From Legionella santicrucis (GTDB taxonomy: Bacteria > Pseudomonadota > Gammaproteobacteria > Legionellales > Legionellaceae), in assembly GCF_001468135.1 (NCBI RefSeq), contig NZ_LNYU01000024.1, positions 157,283-221,282 of the forward strand: 64,000 nucleotides of DNA. The letters are read 5' to 3'. A model generated the notes under the pieces. That model did not search any database and was not told the origin of the DNA. It saw only the letters and a list, made by a program, of their open reading frames with translations. This document shows, one piece after another, positions 22,642 through 31,590 of this stretch (position 1 is its first letter; the number at the start of each line of letters is the position of its first letter). The position numbers and the translations under genes are program-made.

Positions 22642-24885
22642 TCACATGCGGAGTTTATCCTCAATAGTGGCGTGAGTACGATTAATATTAGAGTTGGTTA
22701 TGGTTTCTAAAAGTGAATCGTCTATTTGATTAAAATGATTGATGAGCTCATTACAATAATTTAATGCATGCTCACTCGTACATCTTAAGTGAGGCTCTGA
22801 ATGCATCATTGCCTGAACAAGATTAACAATTGCTTGTTCGGTAATGGTGAAGTTAGATTTATGAACGGAGATGTTTGCCTTTCCATTCTCAAAAGAGACT
22901 GTATATATTTCCGGAAATAAATACATAGTTACAAGGCCCATGGCATACAAATCTTTGCAAAAATGATCGCCAAAAGTATAAGGGTCGCTATACGCTGCGG
23001 TCCATCCAAACGATTTAGTTGATCCTCTTTTATGGGAAGTCCCAAAATCAATAAGTTTCATCGACTCCATAGTTAAATTTAGAACAAAATTTTGGCACTT
23101 AACATCTCCATGGATGCGATAGTGTTGGTGTAAGGTATTAAGATCAGACAAGCCAGAGCTTAAACAGAGTACTCTTTTTTCCATGGGTATTTGTAATAAC
23201 TCATTTGCATGATAATGATCTAAACTGAGTTCGCGTTGCCATTCAGAAACAATATGTGCTTTTCCTTTATGGGAAAAATAAAATGCTTCTCGCCCTAATA
23301 ATCGATGATATTTAACTTCACGAATGGCTGCTTTTTGGGCTTTATTAAGATCGGGTTCGTTTAATTTTTTAATTCCATAAAGAGGCTCATCGGAATCGAG
23401 AAAGCGGTACCCTTTTTTGACTTTACCAAAACCACCACTTTCATAGGAATCACTATGTTGTGCAAAGAAAGAGTGTTTATTATCTAATAAAAACTCAGAG
23501 CGAGGGGTGTTTGTTTCTTTTTTGCTTTTTTTGCTCATTGTAGATTCTGAAACAGGAGATAATTTATCGGTGACTCTTTGCAATGCTTTTGCAAATGACT
23601 GATGATCTAGCAGTTCACTTGCACTAAGCCTTGATAATACTCCATAAAATTGTTGTAGATTTGCATCCGATAAAGAAAAAAGAACGCCTAATTCTTCCTG
23701 ATTCATATAAAAATGGCTTTTCTCGAATAATTCAAAGAAACTAAAAACGTCCGTGACAAATAATCCCTCTTTGGGCTTTATTAGCAATAATTTATAGTAT
23801 GAAGTTAGAGTATTTTGGTCTAACACATCCGCTTTCTTTAAATAATGAATGGCTCTATAGGCCCGGTAACTATCAAGCTTTTTATTAATAATCGTATGAA
23901 TTATTTCTTGATTATCTTTTAACAAGGATTTTTGAGATAAGATTTCTAATATTTGCCCAAATGAAAAAATATCATGGGTGTCAACATAATCAAAGATTTG
24001 GTTATCAAGCAGGTCATTTTTCTGGAGTAGTTTTAAAACGGAGTTTTTTTCTATAAAAAAAGAGAAATCTTGTTTTAAAAGTGATGTCACATGCTCCATT
24101 TTTAAATCAAACTCTTTAGCGCTGAGTAAGATCGATAGAGTTTCAATCAGAAGGTGAGCTTGGTCATTTGTACCTATTTTTTGAATTAACTCTTCATTAA
24201 GTGTAATTTTTGCACGATTTAATAATGAAATTAAGGTATCAATCGAATACAGAGATTTTCGGGCTACAAAATGTTTTAAACATTCATCATCGAAACAATT
24301 GGCTTTATCAAGCTCCTGTAATAAGGTGACAACGATGCCTAGCTCATTCGTTTTGCTGGTAAGTAAGTTGAGTGCAGTGGATGTTAGGTGATTTTTACTC
24401 TCTAAAAATCTTAAAGATTGTTCAATAAGCACACAAGAATGAGGTAGTTGTGAAGTGAGTGTTAAAACTGTTGCAAGAATTTCTTGATTTAACCGAATTC
24501 GTTGTGATTGAAAGCCACAAAATAAGCGGTGCAAAAGAGAGCGGCTTTCAAACGAAAGTGCATAAATAGATGCGAAATTATTTTCATGAATCATGCCTGC
24601 GTTATTTAAAACTATATAAATATCCAACAAGTAATGTTCCTCAAGCTTTTTTCTTATGGACTGCATGAGTTGTAAGTTACTATCAGGAGCAGTAATTTCA
24701 GGGATTTTTTGGAGTAGTTTAAAAATATCGGCAGAGGTTAATTCATAATTATCTTGCTTGTTAGCAAATTTTTTTAAGTATTGTTTTAATTTTTTGGCCC
24801 TTTCATGAGCACCATAAATCGATTTACGTGCATACCATGTTTGATCATATTCATTTAATAGTTGCCGAAGCTCATATAACTTCAT
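22642..24885 (-). CDS. Eukaryotic-like Ser/Thr protein kinase, effector candidate
   Basis: 747 residues. The first ~450 are helical repeats of unknown type. The kinase domain is at about 475-720: Gly loop S-G-G-F-G-K-V-K-K-G, beta-3 Lys K506 in Y-G-I-K-K, a R-E-V helix Glu, catalytic loop H592-G-D594-V-K-C-Q-N599-F (Gly in place of Arg of HRD), D613-F-G, and A-Y-S-D-P-Y in place of APE-type activation-segment ending. The HRD-to-HGD change resembles RD-lacking kinases. Catalytic residues are intact, so it should phosphorylate Ser/Thr. It has no membrane segment or PASTA domain, unlike housekeeping bacterial kinases, and fits the Legionella style of translocated kinases. AAGGAG lies 7 nt before ATG. 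Confidence 0.85.
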   Translation of the reverse strand: MKLYELRQLLNEYDQTWYARKSIYGAHERAKKLKQYLKKFANKQDNYELTSADIFKLLQKIPEITAPDSNLQLMQSIRKKLEEHYLLDIYIVLNNAGMIHENNFASIYALSFESRSLLHRLFCGFQSQRIRLNQEILATVLTLTSQLPHSCVLIEQSLRFLESKNHLTSTALNLLTSKTNELGIVVTLLQELDKANCFDDECLKHFVARKSLYSIDTLISLLNRAKITLNEELIQKIGTNDQAHLLIETLSILLSAKEFDLKMEHVTSLLKQDFSFFIEKNSVLKLLQKNDLLDNQIFDYVDTHDIFSFGQILEILSQKSLLKDNQEIIHTIINKKLDSYRAYRAIHYLKKADVLDQNTLTSYYKLLLIKPKEGLFVTDVFSFFELFEKSHFYMNQEELGVLFSLSDANLQQFYGVLSRLSASELLDHQSFAKALQRVTDKLSPVSESTMSKKSKKETNTPRSEFLLDNKHSFFAQHSDSYESGGFGKVKKGYRFLDSDEPLYGIKKLNEPDLNKAQKAAIREVKYHRLLGREAFYFSHKGKAHIVSEWQRELSLDHYHANELLQIPMEKRVLCLSSGLSDLNTLHQHYRIHGDVKCQNFVLNLTMESMKLIDFGTSHKRGSTKSFGWTAAYSDPYTFGDHFCKDLYAMGLVTMYLFPEIYTVSFENGKANISVHKSNFTITEQAIVNLVQAMMHSEPHLRCTSEHALNYCNELINHFNQIDDSLLETITNSNINRTHATIEDKLRM

Positions 24886-25129
24886 TCTGACTCCTTTTTA
24901 GAATGATTTCTTAAAAAATGTTCAAATGGTATCACTTGGAATAAAAAATAAGAATATGTAACTGATATTATTGGGAAATTTTAAATGGTTTTAACCAAAG
25001 TAAGTCCATTCATTAAATTGCGGATACCCTTCAATTTCATTTAATCCGTTATAAATTTATGCTACTTTATCATTGCTAAGGTAAATGAACAAAAAAGAAG
25101 TGCGCAACTGATAGAGACAGATTCTTATC

Positions 25130-27352
25130 ATGCCTAATTTTTACGTCAAAATTAAAGAAAGCTCTTTTACTTGGAGATTCATCAATTTTTTTTTAGATTA
25201 CATAGCTTATTTTTGCGATGGTTTGATTTTTTTGAAAAAAAAAATAGGGGCACTGCTAAGAAAAGAGTGTTCTCCTATTTCTCATGGACATTCATTAAAA
25301 GCGTTTATTCGATATTGCCAACGACAGCCTGCACAACCCATACTTTTTCCAAATGCTCATAAAGATATAGCTGTTTCTATTATTATTCCAGTTTACAATC
25401 AATGGACATTAACTTGCGCTTGTTTAAACTCTATTTTAAAGACATGTAATGGCAAAGTTAATTATGAAGTAATTTTGGCTGATGATTGCTCAACAGATGA
25501 AACAATGAATGCAGCTGCGCTGTATCCAGGCCTAATCGTTATTAAAACGGAAAAAAATAGTGGATTTTTACAAAATTGCAATCATGCCGCACAACAAGCT
25601 CGAGGGCGATATCTTCTATTGCTTAACAATGACACTATAGTGTTGCCTAATTGGTTAGAAAGTTTATACCAGACGATGGACGCAGAGGAACGTATTGCGA
25701 TCGTTGGTTCTAAGATTTTATGCCCAACCGGAAAGATTCAAGAAGCAGGCTCTATCATATTTCAAAATGGTGCTACTCAAAATATTGGGTATGGTCGTCG
25801 TCGCGATGTTTCTTTTTTAAATATCAAACGTGATGCCGATTATATTTCTGGTTGCTCTATTCTTATTCGAAAATCATTTTGGGACTTTGTAGGAGGATTT
25901 GATCCTCGCTATAAAAATGCGTATTACGAAGATACAGATTTAGCGATGAGTGCTCATGCGCAAGGAATGAGGGTGGTTTATGAACCTAGTTCGGAAGTAG
26001 TGCACTTTCTCCATAAGACTTATGGGCGTACCTATCAGAATCTTCTAGAGAAGAATAAAAAATTATTTATAGAAAAGTGGCACCATGCTTTAAAAAATTA
26101 TTCTAAATTTGGTTCTTCCTGGCATGTGGCAATGATGCGAGCAGAACAGACCCCATCTGTAGCGGCCCATCATCGACGAACAACGAATCGTTTAAATATA
26201 TTATATTACTCTCCTATTCCTACTTATCCCGCTAACCATGGCAATCGTGCTCGAATATGCACTCTTATTAAGAAATTTGAGAGGATGGGGCATAAGATTC
26301 ATTTCGTTATGTTAGAAAATGCTGAATATAGTAAAGCCGACTTACAGGCAATGAAAAATCAATTTACTACCTTAGATGTTATTCCTTGTAATAAGGCAAT
26401 GGTTAGTTTTGGTGTTGTTCCCTATGATGGTTGGTACCAAGAGGGTATTGGCGAGCATATTTATTTTTTATGTAAACGTTATGATATAGATCTTGTTTTG
26501 TGTTCTTATATATATCAATCAAAACTGCTTGAATTTGTACCTGATTATATTTTAAAAGTAATTGATACCCACGACAAAATGGGAAATCGTTCCGAAATGT
26601 TGCGTCTCAATAATTTACCATTAGGACACTTTTCATGTACTCCAGAAGAGGAAGGCACTTATTTAAGAAGAGCTGATTTGGTCATTGGAATCACTGAGGA
26701 AGAGACCAGATATTTTGAAACGGTTTCTGGCCAGAAAAATGCTGTAGCGATTTCTCATATTACTGCTCCTAAATTCTTAAACAATAAATTTTCCTCATTA
26801 GATAATATAGGTATTGTTGCAAGTAATAATCAATTTAATCTGGCTGTCGTACAGAAACTTTTGGAAAGTATCGGTCGCTATTTACAAAAAGAAGAGGATT
26901 GCCCCTTTGTCATCCATGTTGCTGGCGAAGTTAATAAAGCAGTTGCTAAAAGGATTTTCGATTCTAAAATGAACGTTTTTAAAAAGTCTTGGGTAAACAT
27001 GCATGGCTATGTACCTAATATTACAGAATTTTATAGTCAGATGGATTTGATTGTATCCCCAATGTTGTGTGGTACAGGAATCAATATTAAAACAGTGGAG
27101 GCAATGGCTCATGGAATGCCATTATTAACTACCGCACACGGTAGTAGAGGAATGGATTTGAATGATCAGATGCATAATCATAAGGACATTAATTCTTTAG
27201 TTAATTCTTTATTTTTTATCAGTAAAAGTCCTGCAGATGAACTGCAGCGTCTTGCGGATTTGAGCCGAGAGAAGTACATGCAATTTTATGAAAAAAACGA
27301 AGATAACTGTAAATTGCTGTTTGAGCATCCGCGATTAAAAATTATAACGTAG
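25130..27352 (+). CDS. Two-domain glycosyltransferase (GT2 plus GT4-like)
   Basis: 740 residues. Residues about 80-330 are a GT2 domain: VSIIIPVYNQW, nucleotide-binding ADDCSTDET, and the metal site in LLNNDT, then G-G-F-D...YEDTDLAMSAHAQG, the usual GT2 acceptor-side motif. Residues about 355-735 form a GT-B/GT4-like domain beginning NILYYSPIPTYPANHGNRAR and containing SPMLCGTGINIKTVEAMAHGMPLLTT, where G-T-G-I-N-I-K-x-x-E is the donor-binding stretch. It would add two sugars in succession to a surface glycan at the cytosolic face. The weak site upstream does not decide the start. It is followed by a palindromic element and another GT. Confidence 0.88.
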   Translation: MPNFYVKIKESSFTWRFINFFLDYIAYFCDGLIFLKKKIGALLRKECSPISHGHSLKAFIRYCQRQPAQPILFPNAHKDIAVSIIIPVYNQWTLTCACLNSILKTCNGKVNYEVILADDCSTDETMNAAALYPGLIVIKTEKNSGFLQNCNHAAQQARGRYLLLLNNDTIVLPNWLESLYQTMDAEERIAIVGSKILCPTGKIQEAGSIIFQNGATQNIGYGRRRDVSFLNIKRDADYISGCSILIRKSFWDFVGGFDPRYKNAYYEDTDLAMSAHAQGMRVVYEPSSEVVHFLHKTYGRTYQNLLEKNKKLFIEKWHHALKNYSKFGSSWHVAMMRAEQTPSVAAHHRRTTNRLNILYYSPIPTYPANHGNRARICTLIKKFERMGHKIHFVMLENAEYSKADLQAMKNQFTTLDVIPCNKAMVSFGVVPYDGWYQEGIGEHIYFLCKRYDIDLVLCSYIYQSKLLEFVPDYILKVIDTHDKMGNRSEMLRLNNLPLGHFSCTPEEEGTYLRRADLVIGITEEETRYFETVSGQKNAVAISHITAPKFLNNKFSSLDNIGIVASNNQFNLAVVQKLLESIGRYLQKEEDCPFVIHVAGEVNKAVAKRIFDSKMNVFKKSWVNMHGYVPNITEFYSQMDLIVSPMLCGTGINIKTVEAMAHGMPLLTTAHGSRGMDLNDQMHNHKDINSLVNSLFFISKSPADELQRLADLSREKYMQFYEKNEDNCKLLFEHPRLKIIT

Positions 27353-27365
27353 GATGAAACAAATT

Positions 27366-27611
27366 AATTCGCCTCCCGCCTAAGTGCCACGGCTTGTCCG
27401 CGGTATCCAGTAGATGGTCAAATTAAAATCCATTCTTTCTCATTCATTGATTCATAAGGTAAAACCCATAGTATGACGGTTCTGACACCAAGTATAAACG
27501 GGTTTGCAATGCTTAGACTAATGCTATGGTTGAAGCTGAGGGAGAGCATGCTACAAGATGGCATTTATGACAAGCTGCGGCACTTAGGCGGTAGGCGAAT
27601 TGTCAACAGAC
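27366..27611. repeat. Inverted-repeat intergenic element, family B (long copy)
   Basis: The 327-bp gap between two glycosyltransferase genes is mostly this element. AATTCGCCTCCCGCCTAAGT (27366 on, to 27398) is the inverse of the right end (27569-27601) over about 33 bp with four mismatches; core CGCCTAAGTGCC/GGCACTTAGGCG is exact. The right end continues into AATTGTCAACAGAC (27598-27611), which is shared exactly with the family B element at 36162. No ORF inside. Confidence 0.65.
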
Positions 27612-27679
27612 TTTATATGGCAATTTAAAAAAATTTTAAATAGAATGAGGCTAGCCCAATAAATTATTTTCTCATAATA

Positions 27680-28849
27680 ATGAAACACATATTGCTAGGG
27701 ATGAGCCGTTTATTATCGAATGTGATTGCCGCACACCGACTAACGGGAATTGATCGTGTGATTATGGCTTATTTAAGGCATTATGAACATCATGTAAGCG
27801 GGGTAGTGCAATTTAAGTTAATCTATTGGAAACTTAATCTTATTTTATCACAAAATACAACCAGTCAAATTTTGCAATTAATTGATTCAAAGCCAAAATA
27901 CTATAGATTTAAAATTATCTTTTTGCTAATCAAAGGAAGAGCTACAAAAAAAGAAAGACAAGGGCTAGCAGGAGGAGTTTTATTAAACATCGAGCCAGCT
28001 CGATATGATGGTCATCCTCACATAAGTAACATCCCAGGAGTAATCAGTTTATTCATGGTCCATGATTTAATTCCCCTACATTACCCCGAATATTGTTCGC
28101 CTGGAAGAGGACAAGAATATCTAAGCATGTTCAATTGTCTTACAAACTATGCGCACGGTATTCTCACCAATTCACAAGCTACTTTGGAGGAACTACAAAG
28201 CTTTGCTGTATCTCAACGTAAACAATTACCTCCTACCAGAGCTGTGTTGCTAGGTAGTGATCTGCACCTAAATTTGGCGACACCCTCAACCGTTCCCCCT
28301 TTATCACAGCCTTATTTTGTGATCCTTGGAACTATTGAGCCTCGAAAAAATCATTTACTTTTATTACAAGTTTGGCGTCGTTTGGTGGAACAGCTTAAAG
28401 AAAAAACACCGCGCTTAGTCATTATTGGCAAAAGAGGTTGGGAGCTTGAAAATATTGTCGATTATCTGGAAAGATGTGAGATTTTACGAGAGCTTGTTAT
28501 TGAAGTTCTTGTAAATGATAATGACTTAGCCTCTTACTTATGTCATGCACGCGCCTTATTGTTCCCCACTTTTGCAGAGGGTTATGGCATACCCTTAGCG
28601 GAAGCCTTATCCTTAAAAGTACCTGTAATTGCAAGTAATCTCCAGGTTTTTAAAGAAATAGCCAGAGACATCCCCGAATATATTGATCCTTTAGATGGAA
28701 TAACCTGGTTAAAAACGATCAAGGCTTATACTCATGAAAATAGCGAGCAACGTTTCTCCCAATTGCAGCGATTATCTCATTATACGCCACCAACGTGGGC
28801 TGAGCATTTTGAAAAACTGGATGCATTTATGGAACATTTATTACAATAG
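27680..28849 (+). CDS. Glycosyltransferase family 4 protein
   Basis: 389 residues, GT-B fold. Residues 18-30 read AHRLTGIDRVIMA, a start typical of GT4 mannosyl/rhamnosyltransferases of the WbpX/WbdA style. The donor half has VILGTIEPRKNH (about 214-225), a VIIGKRGWE strand, and FPTFAEGYGIPLAEALSLKVPVIAS (about 294-318) with the E-x-x-x-x-x-x-E nucleotide-sugar motif. It probably extends a lipid-linked glycan in the cytosol. The upstream gap holds a family B element, so it may have its own promoter. ATG start; no strong binding site. Confidence 0.88.
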   Translation: MKHILLGMSRLLSNVIAAHRLTGIDRVIMAYLRHYEHHVSGVVQFKLIYWKLNLILSQNTTSQILQLIDSKPKYYRFKIIFLLIKGRATKKERQGLAGGVLLNIEPARYDGHPHISNIPGVISLFMVHDLIPLHYPEYCSPGRGQEYLSMFNCLTNYAHGILTNSQATLEELQSFAVSQRKQLPPTRAVLLGSDLHLNLATPSTVPPLSQPYFVILGTIEPRKNHLLLLQVWRRLVEQLKEKTPRLVIIGKRGWELENIVDYLERCEILRELVIEVLVNDNDLASYLCHARALLFPTFAEGYGIPLAEALSLKVPVIASNLQVFKEIARDIPEYIDPLDGITWLKTIKAYTHENSEQRFSQLQRLSHYTPPTWAEHFEKLDAFMEHLLQ

Positions 28850-28857
28850 CTTGGAGA

Positions 28858-28915
28858 TAACGTTCGTTTAGCGACGTCAAGGCATTTCCATGGCTTGACG
28901 TCGAACTCACGTTAA
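28858..28915. repeat. Short palindromic element, family A
   Basis: TAACGTTCG (28858) and CGAACTCACGTTAA (ending 28915) flank a perfect 10-bp stem CGACGTCAAG (28872-28881)/CTTGACGTCG (28894-28903). It sits between two convergent genes and contains the stop codon of the SDR gene; it may also act as a terminator. Confidence 0.65.
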
Positions 28916-29679
28916 TTAATATAAGATTCAAATCGATTTAAAATTGCGTCTACCGGTCTTGAGGGAAGTAATTGCGACAATTTAATAAGCAAATGTAGTG
29001 GTAATGGAAAGACAATAGATGCTTTATTCTTTAGTAAACCTTTTTGAATAATTTTCGCCGCTTTTTCGCAGGGAACTAAGAAAGGCTTAAGTCCAGTAAG
29101 CCGATCCGACATATCTGTTTTTACATAACCCGGGCAAATCACATTAACATGAATTTTGTATCGGATAAGCCACGCACGCAAGGATTGACCATATATATGA
29201 AGTGCTGCTTTACTGGCACAGTAACTTGGAGATTGAGGTAATCCACGTAAACCAGCAATGGAACCCATCATGGCAATTTGTCCTTTTTTTCGTGCCATCA
29301 TCCTAGGAATCAATGGATTCACTGTATTCATAGTCCCTTGCAAATTAATGGCAAGCACCTGGTTAATATCTTCTTCTTTTTCAGGTTGCCAGTTAGCTTG
29401 TAGTGTTGAAGATACTCCAGCATTAGCAATCACTAAATCAATAGGTGTTTTACTATCTACATCAATAATAAATTTTTTTAATTGAAGGGTGTCTTGGACA
29501 TTAATGCGTTCATAAGTCGTATGCGCTCCTTGTTCTTGGCAACATTGAGCAACATGGGTCAATTTTTCTAGATCTCTTGCGACTAAAATTAAATTTATAT
29601 CTGCTGAGGCATATTGAAGTGCTAATTGTTTCCCTATACCACGACTTGCACCTGTAATTAATATTGTTTTTTTATTCAT
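28912..29679 (-). CDS. Short-chain dehydrogenase/reductase, possible 3-ketosphinganine reductase-like
   Basis: 255 residues. Classical SDR: G10-A-S-R-G-I-G16 dinucleotide loop, N86-A-G, catalytic S140, Y153 and K157 (Y-C-A-S-K). V-A-R-D after strand 2 suggests NADP preference. The C-terminus (LLPSRPVDAILNRFESY) is hydrophobic-amphipathic, like membrane-associated lipid SDRs. Such proteins reduce a keto group; beside a CDP-alcohol phosphotransferase, a PAP2 protein and an alpha-oxoamine synthase fusion, a 3-keto long-chain-base reductase is a reasonable guess. It is divergent from the phosphotransferase. Function is inferred from neighbours. Confidence 0.85.
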   Translation of the reverse strand: MNKKTILITGASRGIGKQLALQYASADINLILVARDLEKLTHVAQCCQEQGAHTTYERINVQDTLQLKKFIIDVDSKTPIDLVIANAGVSSTLQANWQPEKEEDINQVLAINLQGTMNTVNPLIPRMMARKKGQIAMMGSIAGLRGLPQSPSYCASKAALHIYGQSLRAWLIRYKIHVNVICPGYVKTDMSDRLTGLKPFLVPCEKAAKIIQKGLLKNKASIVFPLPLHLLIKLSQLLPSRPVDAILNRFESYIN

Positions 29680-29915
29680 TTGAATGATGCTCTTTATCCA
29701 TTATACAATTTAGCATTAGTTATCAACTAAGTTAACAAGCATAAATCGCTAATGAAATAGCTGCTTGAAAATAAAATTGTTTAAAAGCAATCTATGCTAC
29801 CCTACAAGATGACGGTTATATAATTGTTTGTTATTATCTTACAGTATAAATAGGATGGTTATTTCTCGTGTTATTATAAAACCGAATCATTTTATATGTT
29901 TAATTGGATTTAATC

Positions 29916-30539
29916 ATGATAAAAGAAAAATCACGGGTTTGGCAAAAAACTTCAATGCTTCTGGGTAGGTTTTTTGCAAAATATAGTCCTTTTCCTGCGG
30001 GATTTTATACAATAAATTCTTTAATCTTAGCGGCAATTGCTGTTTTTTGTTCTTATTTTCATTATTACGTTATTGCCATTCTACTTTTTCTTTTAGCGGG
30101 TATTTTTGATGTGATTGATGGATCAGTCGCACGGGCTCGGAACAAAGCATCGAGTTTAGGGGCTTTTGTTGATGGAACAATTGATCGATTTGTTGACTTC
30201 GCGATTATTTTTTCTTATTTTTTTTGTGAAATTAAAGCCTTTTATTTGAGTTTGGATCAATTAATCTGTATTACCTCCTTTGTTGTTATTTTACCTTCGT
30301 TTATCGTGGCTTATGCCAATCACCGTGGGGCAGTATCTGATGATAATGAAACACTAATCTGGCGGGTGATGAATCGAGGTGAAATGCTTTTTTTCATGAT
30401 AGGAATTTTGATTACCTCTTTATTTAGTTCGTATTGGGCAGGGGTTTTGTTAATTCTTTTAATTTCTTTGTCAACGCTTACGATAATACAAACGATTTTT
30501 TTAACGATTTATCATGCTAACAAACATAAATCAGTGTAA
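29916..30539 (+). CDS. CDP-alcohol phosphatidyltransferase
   Basis: 207 residues with five to six membrane spans. The complete family motif is present: D65-x2-D68-G69-x2-A72-R73-x8-G82-x3-D86-x3-D90, the metal and CDP site. Enzymes of this family move an alcohol or phospho-alcohol between CDP-linked and free forms, making phospholipid or sphingolipid head groups (PgsA, PssA, phosphatidylinositol-phosphate synthase). Headgroup specificity cannot be read. The start is ATG 29916 with TTGGA 8 nt upstream; a TTG at 29904 is an inferior alternative. A PAP2 gene follows 53 nt downstream, likely cotranscribed. Confidence 0.88.
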   Translation: MIKEKSRVWQKTSMLLGRFFAKYSPFPAGFYTINSLILAAIAVFCSYFHYYVIAILLFLLAGIFDVIDGSVARARNKASSLGAFVDGTIDRFVDFAIIFSYFFCEIKAFYLSLDQLICITSFVVILPSFIVAYANHRGAVSDDNETLIWRVMNRGEMLFFMIGILITSLFSSYWAGVLLILLISLSTLTIIQTIFLTIYHANKHKSV

Positions 30540-30592
30540 ATTGTTGCAAGTGAGATGATAAGGATGTTAGACCGTTTCATTAGGATTAAGTG

Positions 30593-31426
30593 ATGTTAGT
30601 AGTGGCCCTTTTGGTGATTAGTTATATTCTTATAGCAACTTTTATTTTAATAATATCTAACCCAGAACAAAAAAAATTACGCCATTTTTATCTCTTCATA
30701 AATTGCATTATTATTTTATGGGAGGTTTTTCCGTTTTTAAAACCGATTGATTCAAATGTTTTAAAAATTGTATACGATTGGCTTCCTTTAATGCTTTTAC
30801 CCTTATTTTATAGAGAAACAGAGATCCTTACATCAGCATTTAATAAAATTCATTATGATGAGCAATTCATCCATTTTGAGCGGAAATATTGTATGTGGGT
30901 GATGAATTTTCATCACAATAATCGTGGGAATTCATTATTGCTTTCTGAATTTCTTCACTTATGTTATTTATTTTTTTATTTATTTATTTATGGCGTGCCG
31001 TTATTTTTTTATCTGAGACAAGAATTTGTAGCATTCTATGAATGTCAATTTGTTATCCTATTGTTACTTTTTTCATGTTATATCACACACAGCATAATTC
31101 CAGCTTGTGGGCCTCGTAATATTTTTGAAAAAATTAAGGACCGACGTAGCCAAGGTATTATCTTTAGAGTAACGCATAAATTATTACAGGATGGCTCAGC
31201 TACAGGTACTGCATTTCCTAGTGGCCATACTGGAGTGGCCTCTGCAATTTTGTTAACAACTGGGTATTTGCATACCCCGCTCTTTTATTACATTTTACCT
31301 TTTGGAATCGGATTAATAATTAGTACTATCTATGGAAGATTTCATTACGTCATTGATATGGTATTTGGATTTTTATATGCATTTATTGCATTTTTAGTAG
31401 CAACATCGTTAGCGCCTTATTATTAA
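30593..31426 (+). CDS. PAP2-superfamily membrane phosphatase or phosphotransferase
   Basis: 277 residues with six to seven membrane spans. PAP2 motif 2 is FPSGH (H192) and motif 3 is S-T-I-Y-G-R239-F-H241-Y-V-I-D245; motif 1 (K-x6-R-P) is not evident, but an A-C-G-P-R segment occupies its place. The arrangement resembles the Aur1/inositol-phosphorylceramide-synthase style of PAP2 protein more than a small soluble-loop phosphatase. It may transfer or remove a phospho-headgroup at the outer face of the inner membrane. The start is ATG 30593 with AGGA 7 nt upstream. It probably forms an operon with the preceding CDP-alcohol phosphotransferase. Confidence 0.82.
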   Translation: MLVVALLVISYILIATFILIISNPEQKKLRHFYLFINCIIILWEVFPFLKPIDSNVLKIVYDWLPLMLLPLFYRETEILTSAFNKIHYDEQFIHFERKYCMWVMNFHHNNRGNSLLLSEFLHLCYLFFYLFIYGVPLFFYLRQEFVAFYECQFVILLLLFSCYITHSIIPACGPRNIFEKIKDRRSQGIIFRVTHKLLQDGSATGTAFPSGHTGVASAILLTTGYLHTPLFYYILPFGIGLIISTIYGRFHYVIDMVFGFLYAFIAFLVATSLAPYY

Positions 31427-31529
31427 TATGTTTAGAACTCCTTTTTATAAATACAAAAAATAGCCATCTTCTGTAAAAGCAGGGAGTCTAAGCCAACAAG
31501 TTTTATGGATAAGGATCTAGAGTCTACCA

Positions 31530-31559
31530 GAGCCATTTGGGGTAATGGCTCGTTTTCTT
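31530..31559 (+). terminator. Terminator-like hairpin between convergent genes
   Basis: GAGCCATT (31530-31537) and AATGGCTC (31544-31551) form a stem followed by GTTTTCTT. A lone family A end, CGAACTCATGTTAA, follows at 31564-31577. Confidence 0.55.
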
Positions 31560-31590
31560 ATTCCGAACTCATGTTAATGTAACAAGTAGA

